From: Pseudomonadota bacterium
Lineage (GTDB): Bacteria; Pseudomonadota; Alphaproteobacteria; Caulobacterales; Caulobacteraceae
NCBI GenBank assembly: GCA_023445955.1
Contig: JAEXJH010000103.1
Span: forward strand, 1-9,902
Direction: 5' to 3'
Length of the DNA: 9,902 nucleotides
The notes under the pieces are model-generated. The model did no database searches. It was not told the DNA's origin and worked only from the letters and a program-made list of their open reading frames with translations. Made by a program: the position numbers and the translations under genes. This document shows positions 5,218-9,902 of this stretch, in pieces (the first letter of the stretch is position 1; every line of letters begins with the position of its first letter).

Positions 5218-6474
5218 TCAGCCCACCGGATCTAGTGTCACGCCCACAAGTTGGGCGGGTCTGAGCGTCGGCACGTGACGTTCGCCGCGCATCCAGGCGT
5301 CGATCATGTCCGCCCACTGCTGAAGCATGTGAGAGCGCTGCTCGGCGTATTCAGCGACGTTATAGACCCGCCGTGAGCTACGGCTGTCGACGTGGGCCAG
5401 ACACTTCTCGATCCAGTCACTCTCGAAGCCGATCTCGTTCAGCAGAGTCGAACCGGTCCGCCGAAGGTCGTGGACCGTGAATGGCCCCAGAGGCAGTTCC
5501 TGCGCCCTGGCGCGTTCGACGATGGACGTCGTGACCCGGTTGAAGGTCGCCCGTGACATCGGTTGATCGGCTTCGTAGCGCGAGGGCAGCAGGTACGGGG
5601 AGTTTCCAGCACAGGTCTTAAGGGCGATCATGATGTCGAAGGCCTGGGTCGACAGATAAATCCTGTGAGGCCGGCTCGACTTCATGCGGGCCGCCGGAAT
5701 GGTCCAGAAGCCGTTGACGAAGTCGACCTCCTCCCACGTGGCGTCCTGCAGCTCGCTCTTTCTCACCAGGGTCAGCAGGATCAGCTTGAGCCCCAAGCGA
5801 ATGGTCGGCAGCGTCGGCACCTGCTCGAGGAGCGTGAAGGCAATGCGGATCTCCTTCGGGGTCAGATATCGGTCGCGCGGCACGAAGGACCAGATCGAGC
5901 TCTGCGCGACTTCCTTGGCGGGGTTCTCCACCTTCTCACCGTGCAGGCGCGCGAACGCGAAGATCAGGTTGATCTGTTCGCGGACGTGAACCGCCGTGGC
6001 CGGGGCGTCTCTCGCCTTCACCTTGGCGCACAAGTCGCGGATGTCGTTCGGTTCGATTTCCGTCAGCAAGCGGTTCTGGAAAGGCCGCTTTACGTCGCGC
6101 TCGTAGATGCTGCGGCGCATGGCACGGGTGCTCTCGGCCATTCGCCCTTCCGTCAGCCAGCGCTCGGCGAAATCGCCGAAGGTCTTGGCGGACTTCAGCC
6201 TGGCCTTGTCGCGTTGCTTCTCCATGGCTGGAGAGACGCCTTCGCGGACCTGGCGTCGAGCTTCCATGGCGCGCTCTCGCGCGGTCACCAGGCTGATGCC
6301 GTCGGGGCCGTATCGGCCCAGCGTGAGCGTCTCGCGGCGGCCGTGGAGTCGGTAGTCCAGGCGGAAGGTGATCCCCCCCGATGGCGCCACGACCACATAG
6401 ATACCGTCACGGTCGGTGACCTTGTACGGTTTTTACTGCGGTTTCAGGGACTTAAGGCGGAAGTCGTTCAGCAT
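5218..6474 (-). pseudogene. P4-type tyrosine recombinase/integrase with premature TAA at codon 14
   Basis: The full-length frame starts at the ATG at 6474 and would encode 418 aa. It begins MLNDFRLKSLKPQ, then TAA (6433-6435), then KPYKVTDRDGIYVVVAPSGG, which is the normal continuation of the N-terminal DUF4102 arm-binding domain in the same frame. A single base change from CAA, GAA or AAA therefore explains the stop. The remainder is intact: the catalytic domain has Arg in TLVRKSEL (about 238 in full-length numbering), Lys in ARMKSSRPHR (265), HDLRR (His335, Arg338), His361 in CLAHVDS and Tyr371 in VYNVAEY. A shorter product could start at the GTG at 6396 (392 aa) but would lack the first 26 residues. 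Location next to guaA fits its role as the integrase of the island. Confidence 0.88.
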
Positions 6475-6623
6475 GATCGGAGTTTCCCGACCCCCGAAAT
6501 CGCTGAAAATGGCGCGAAATACCGTCACCCCAGTTTCAGGGGTGCCGATACGCCATTTCCCGAATGATTTCAGGAGTTTGTGGTGGAGAAAAAATACCGT
6601 CAGGCCTGACAAAGTGACGGTAT
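6401..6623. repeat. Four copies of ATACCGTCA around the integrase start (candidate arm-type sites)
   Basis: The 9-mer ATACCGTCA occurs at 6401-6409, 6519-6527 and 6594-6602 on the plus strand, and inverted (TGACGGTAT) at 6615-6623. The last two form an inverted repeat with a 12-bp spacer, and within it lies the palindrome TCAGGCCTGA (6600-6609). The first copy lies inside the integrase coding sequence. Repeats TTTCAGG(G/A) near 6442, 6534 and 6567 and an AAATGGCG/CGCCATTT pair (6506-6513, 6551-6558) add further structure. Repeated short sites next to an integrase gene fit arm-type or excisionase sites, or integrase autoregulation. Confidence 0.65.
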
Positions 6624-6683
6624 ATGCCGAAGTTGATCCGGATCAAGCTGAGCGCTAGGCCGTCAGCCAGACGTCAAAACGAA

Positions 6684-6721
6684 ATGGACGCCGCCGATCC
6701 TTGGCGATCGACGACGTCCAT
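6684..6721 (-). terminator. Likely intrinsic terminator of the guaA operon
   Basis: On the minus strand ATGGACGTCGTCGATC pairs over 16 positions (two G-U pairs) with GATCGGCGGCGTCCAT around a 6-nt loop, followed by TTCGTTTTGACG, a partial U-tract. The G-U pairs form only in minus-strand RNA. It lies 70 bp beyond the guaA stop. A smaller hairpin, ACGATCC-gctg-GGATCGT on the minus strand (6757-6774), lies between the two and lacks a U-tract. Confidence 0.65.
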
Positions 6722-6791
6722 AAACACTTTTTATTTCAATGAGTTGAACTCTCGAAACGATCCCAGCGGATCGTCCCGGATTCCAATCAGA

Positions 6792-8351
6792 TCATTCCCA
6801 CTCGATCGTGCCCGGAGGCTTCGACGTCACGTCGTAGACGACCCGGTTGACGCCGCGCACCTCGTTGATGATGCGCGTGGCGGTCTTGCCCAGGATCGGC
6901 CAGGGGAACTCGAAGAAGTCGGCGGTCATGCCGTCGGTCGAGGTGACGGCGCGCAGGGCCAGGACGTTCTCGTAGGTGCGGGCGTCGCCCATGACGCCCA
7001 CCGTCTTCACGGGGAGCAGCACGGCGAAGGCTTGCCAGATTTGGTCGTAGAGGCCGGCGTTGCGGATTTCCTCCAGATAGATGGCGTCGGCGTCCTGCAG
7101 GACCTTGACCTTCTCAGGCGTGATCTCGCCGGGGATGCGGATGGCCAGGCCCGGGCCCGGGAACGGGTGGCGGCCGACGAAGGCCGGGGCCAGGCCCAGC
7201 TCGACGCCCAAGGCGCGGACTTCGTCCTTGAAGAGCTCGCGCAGCGGCTCGACCAGCTTCAGCTTCATGTAGTCTGGCAGGCCGCCCACATTGTGGTGGC
7301 TCTTGATCACCGCCGAAGGGCCGCCGCGAGCTGAGACGCTTTCGACGACGTCGGGATAGAGCGTGCCCTGGGCCAGGAACTGCGCGCCGTCGATCTTGGC
7401 GGCTTCCTTGTCGAAGACCTCGATGAACAGCCGGCCGATGGTCTTGCGCTTGGTTTCGGGGTCGCTGACGCCGGCCAGCTGCCCCAGGAACAGGTCGCCG
7501 GCGTCCACGTGGACCAGCGGGATGTTGTAGTGGTCGCGGAACAGGGTGACGACCTGGTCGGCCTCGTTCTTACGCAACAGGCCGGTGTCGACGAACACGC
7601 AGGTCAGCTGGTCGCCAATCGCCTCGTGGATCAGGACGGCGGCCACCGAGCTGTCGACGCCGCCCGACAGGCCGCAGATCACCTTGCCGTCGCCGACCTG
7701 GTCGCGGATCTTCTGGACCATCTCCTGGCGGAAGGCCGCCATGGTCCAGTCGCCCGTCAGGCCGGCCAGGGCCAGGAAGTTCTTGTAGATCTTGGCGCCG
7801 TTGACGGTGTGATAGACTTCCGGGTGGAACTGGAGGGCGTAGATCTGCTTGGCGTCGTTGGCGATGGCGGCGAACGGCGCGCCGGTCGACGTGCCGATCA
7901 CCTCGAAGCCGTCCGGGATGGCGGTGACGCGGTCACCGTGGCTCATCCAGACGGTTTCCATCTCGCCGACGCCGGCCAGGCCGTCGAACAGCGGGCTCGT
8001 CTTGCCGATGGTCAGTTCGGCACGGCCGAACTCGCCGGCGTGGCCGCCCTCGACCTTGCCGCCCAGCACGTCGCACAGCAGCTGCTGGCCGTAGCAGATG
8101 GCCAGCATCGGCAGGCCCAGGTCGAACAGCTTGCGGCCGATGCGGGGGCTGTCGTCTTCCAGCACGCTGGCTGGGCCACCCGACAGGATGATCGCCGAGG
8201 GCTTGTAGGCGTCGACGAGCTCTTCAGCCTTGTCGAACGGATGGATCTCGCAATAGACGCCGGCCTCGCGCACCCGGCGCGCGATCAGCTGGGTCACTTG
8301 GCTGCCGAAATCGACGATCAGGACGCGCTGGTGGTGGGTTTCGGTGGTCAT
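6792..8351 (-). CDS. guaA: GMP synthase (glutamine-hydrolysing)
   Basis: 519 aa; converts XMP, ATP and glutamine to GMP in the cytosol, the last step of guanine nucleotide synthesis. The N-terminal class I glutamine amidotransferase domain has VLIVDFGSQ, the nucleophile Cys86 in AICYGQQ, and His176/Glu178 in ALQFHPEV. The ATP pyrophosphatase P-loop SGGVDSS is at about 229-235, and [13 protein letters not shown] and the C-terminal PPGTIEWE are typical. The ATG at 8351 is chosen over the upstream TTG at 8357 because a GGAG lies about 8 nt before it and [13 protein letters not shown] fits the family. It follows the methyltransferase gene by 30 bp, probably in one transcript. The gene is complete at its 3' end despite lying at the presumed island junction. 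Confidence 0.98.
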   Translation of the reverse strand: MTTETHHQRVLIVDFGSQVTQLIARRVREAGVYCEIHPFDKAEELVDAYKPSAIILSGGPASVLEDDSPRIGRKLFDLGLPMLAICYGQQLLCDVLGGKVEGGHAGEFGRAELTIGKTSPLFDGLAGVGEMETVWMSHGDRVTAIPDGFEVIGTSTGAPFAAIANDAKQIYALQFHPEVYHTVNGAKIYKNFLALAGLTGDWTMAAFRQEMVQKIRDQVGDGKVICGLSGGVDSSVAAVLIHEAIGDQLTCVFVDTGLLRKNEADQVVTLFRDHYNIPLVHVDAGDLFLGQLAGVSDPETKRKTIGRLFIEVFDKEAAKIDGAQFLAQGTLYPDVVESVSARGGPSAVIKSHHNVGGLPDYMKLKLVEPLRELFKDEVRALGVELGLAPAFVGRHPFPGPGLAIRIPGEITPEKVKVLQDADAIYLEEIRNAGLYDQIWQAFAVLLPVKTVGVMGDARTYENVLALRAVTSTDGMTADFFEFPWPILGKTATRIINEVRGVNRVVYDVTSKPPGTIEWE

Positions 8352-8381
8352 CGGCAAATCTCCAGCGGTCAGGGCGTCAAA

Positions 8382-9659
8382 TCAGGGCGTGTACGAGGAT
8401 CGCTCCAGCACGGCGGCGAAGAAGCCGTCCGTTCCGGCGCGATGCGGGGTCAGGCGCAGATAGCCTTCGGGCGTGACGTGGGTGACGCCGTCCAGGGCGA
8501 TCGGCTTGACGGTGAATTCGGGGTGGCGCTCGAGGAAACCGGCGACGCGGTCCTCGTTCTCGTCGGTCAGCAGCGAGCAGGTGACATAGACCATGCGGCC
8601 GCCGGCCTTCACGAAGGTCGAGGCGTCTTCCAGCACCGAGTCCTGCTCGATCTGGCGCTTGGCCAGCTGGTCGGGCGACAGGCGCCACTTGGCGTCCGGA
8701 TGACGGCGCCAGGTGCCGGCGCCGGTGCAGGGGGCGTCGACGAAGACGACGTCGATCTTGCCTTCCAGGCCCTTCAGCGGCGTGGCCTCGATCGGCGAGC
8801 GGATTTGCAGGTTGCGGACCCCTGCCCTCTGGCCGCGACGGATGGTGTCAGCCAGGCGGCGGGCGTCGCTGTCGTGGGCGAAGATCTGGCCGGTATTGCC
8901 CATGGCGGCTGCGAGTGCGAGCGTCTTGCCGCCACCGCCGGCGCAGAAGTCCAGCACCTGCTTGCCCTTGACCTCGCCGGCCACGGCGGCGGCGATCTGC
9001 GAGCCCAGGTCCTGGACCTCGAACCAGCCCTTGGAGAAGGCCGGCACGGCCTCGACCGACGGCGTGCGGTCGGCGGCCTCGGGCGCGGGGATGCGGAAGG
9101 CGGTCGGCAGGACACCGGCGGGAACAGCGCCGATCAGCGCGACCGCCTTGGCGCCGCGCTCGGAGTCGGTCTTCAGGGTGTTGATGCGCAGGTCGACCGG
9201 GGCGCGTTCCGACAGCGCCTGCATCTCGACGGCCTGATCGGCGCCAAAGGTGCGGGCCAGCCGCTCTTCGAGCCAGTCGGGATAGTCGCCCGCCACCGGG
9301 GCCGGCGCGCCGTCGAGCGAAACCGGGCTCGCCAGCCGCTCGCGTTCGGCGTCGGTCAGGGCGCCGAAGCCGTGCTCTTCGGCGGCGGCTTCTGAAATGC
9401 GCTCAGGCGTCCACTTCCAGACGAAGGCCAGCACGCCCAGCATGACGCCGCGCGCGCTGGCGTCACCCATCATCCAGCCCAGCGAACGTTTCCGGCGCAG
9501 CGCGTCCAGCACCAGGCCCGACACGAAGGCGCGGTCCTTGGAGCCGGCGTAGCGCGCGGTCTCGCCCCAGCGCTTCAGGGCCATCTTCGAGGGAAAATGC
9601 CGCGCCTCGATCTCGGTCAAAACCTCGATCGCCGCCGAAACCCGTCCGCCGTCTCGCAT
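8382..9659 (-). CDS. RsmB/NOP-family class I SAM-dependent RNA cytosine methyltransferase
   Basis: 425 aa. It has a NusB-like helical N-terminal region (about 8-110) and a Rossmann methyltransferase domain: SAM motif LDFCAGGGGKTLALA (236-250), the DAPCTGAGTWRRHP motif (Cys311), and VTCSLLTDENE (Cys361). The two cysteines are the catalytic and product-release residues of m5C RNA methyltransferases. RsmB methylates C967 of 16S rRNA in E. coli, but alphaproteobacteria carry several paralogues, so the exact target is not assigned. The ATG at 9659 overlaps the stop of the MAPEG gene (TGATG), and guaA follows after 30 bp, suggesting one operon. Confidence 0.93.
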   Translation of the reverse strand: MRDGGRVSAAIEVLTEIEARHFPSKMALKRWGETARYAGSKDRAFVSGLVLDALRRKRSLGWMMGDASARGVMLGVLAFVWKWTPERISEAAAEEHGFGALTDAERERLASPVSLDGAPAPVAGDYPDWLEERLARTFGADQAVEMQALSERAPVDLRINTLKTDSERGAKAVALIGAVPAGVLPTAFRIPAPEAADRTPSVEAVPAFSKGWFEVQDLGSQIAAAVAGEVKGKQVLDFCAGGGGKTLALAAAMGNTGQIFAHDSDARRLADTIRRGQRAGVRNLQIRSPIEATPLKGLEGKIDVVFVDAPCTGAGTWRRHPDAKWRLSPDQLAKRQIEQDSVLEDASTFVKAGGRMVYVTCSLLTDENEDRVAGFLERHPEFTVKPIALDGVTHVTPEGYLRLTPHRAGTDGFFAAVLERSSYTP

Positions 9660-9902
9660 CAGACCACCAGGGCCGCGAGCAGCATCAAGATCCCGACCAT
9701 CGAGGCGACCCAGGTCAAGCTGCGCACATAGGGCACGCCGAAGGCATAGAGCGGGATGTAGACGGCGCGGGCCGCCACATAGATCAGCGCACCGAGCGAG
9801 GTCAGCTCGCCCAGGCGGCCGCCCAGATAGTCGACCAGCACCAGCGCCGCGAAGAACGGGAACGTCTCGCGGAAGTTGGCGAAGGCCCGTTCCAGGCGCC
9901 CC
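9659..9902 (-). CDS. MAPEG-family membrane protein, C-terminal part
   Basis: The frame is open from the window edge, so the N-terminus is missing; about 80 residues are visible. LERAFANFRETFPFFAALVLVD followed by a Gly-rich turn, GALIYVAARAVYIPLYAFG and a last hydrophobic segment (VASMVGILMLLAALVV) match the last helices of the MAPEG family (membrane-associated proteins in eicosanoid and glutathione metabolism), including the helix with RA-xxx-P. Bacterial members are small four-helix inner-membrane proteins of mostly unknown function. An internal GTG at 9841 is not the true start. Its TGA overlaps the ATG of the methyltransferase gene. Confidence 0.85.
   Translation of the reverse strand, partial: GRLERAFANFRETFPFFAALVLVDYLGGRLGELTSLGALIYVAARAVYIPLYAFGVPYVRSLTWVASMVGILMLLAALVV

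Larger units (their letters stand above)
3109..6791. mobile_element. Remnant of an integrative element next to guaA (left limit unknown)
   Basis: DUF6499-like, DUF6499/DUF2285, short DUF2285, AlpA-like and P4-type integrase genes lie together beside the 3' end of guaA, a known island target. The set matches accessory genes of alphaproteobacterial ICEs, but partition, replication and conjugation genes are absent and the integrase has a nonsense codon. I found no second copy of the guaA 3' end in the window, so the left end lies beyond it or is lost. The lasso cluster and the XRE gene could belong to the same island. Confidence 0.55.

Noticed and set aside
6475..6790. A tRNA or small RNA gene as the integration target beside the integrase
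   Set aside because: I could not fold a cloverleaf or find a tRNA 3' end here; the guaA 3' end is the better target candidate.
7509..9395. A 628-codon open frame on the plus strand opposite guaA and the methyltransferase gene
   Set aside because: It is antisense to two well-supported genes with intact family motifs; the translation is Val/Gly/Asp/Gln-rich with no recognisable domain. It is a by-product of high GC at third positions.

Overview
The window is GC-rich with alphaproteobacterial codon use. The intact housekeeping genes at the right end (guaA, an RsmB/NOP RNA methyltransferase and a MAPEG protein) and the lasso-peptide cluster at the left both suggest Caulobacter or a close relative. 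This is inferred from gene content, not from a database search.

Positions 1-2300 (minus strand, read right to left) hold a lasso-peptide biosynthetic cluster: a GntR-family regulator, three tiny precursor genes (A1, A2, A3), the leader peptidase B, and the N-terminal part of the macrolactam synthetase C, which runs off the left edge. The precursors (41, 40 and 41 aa) fall below the usual ORF size cut-off. Each has a Thr at the penultimate leader position and an 18-residue core that begins with Ala, carries Glu at positions 7 and 9, and ends in an aromatic-rich tail (KWP, YWP, YWA). A1 and A2 each have their own copy of an upstream control region of about 70 bp with three 7-bp elements spaced 11 bp apart. 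Each is followed, 8 nt after its stop, by a strong GC hairpin. A3, B and C are packed head to tail. Transport, immunity and isopeptidase genes are not in view.

Positions 2301-6790 look like the remains of an integrative element: an XRE-type regulator, a DUF6499-like protein, a DUF6499/DUF2285 protein, a short DUF2285 protein, an AlpA-type regulator, and a P4-type tyrosine integrase whose frame is cut by an in-frame TAA near its start. Copies of a 9-bp motif cluster around the integrase start. The integrase lies beside the 3' end of guaA, a known genomic-island target. The lasso cluster may therefore be island cargo, but the far attachment site is not visible.

Positions 6792-9902 are chromosomal backbone on the minus strand: MAPEG protein (5' end missing), RsmB/NOP methyltransferase and guaA. 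The first two overlap and guaA follows after 30 bp, so the three probably form one operon ending at a hairpin near 6684-6721.
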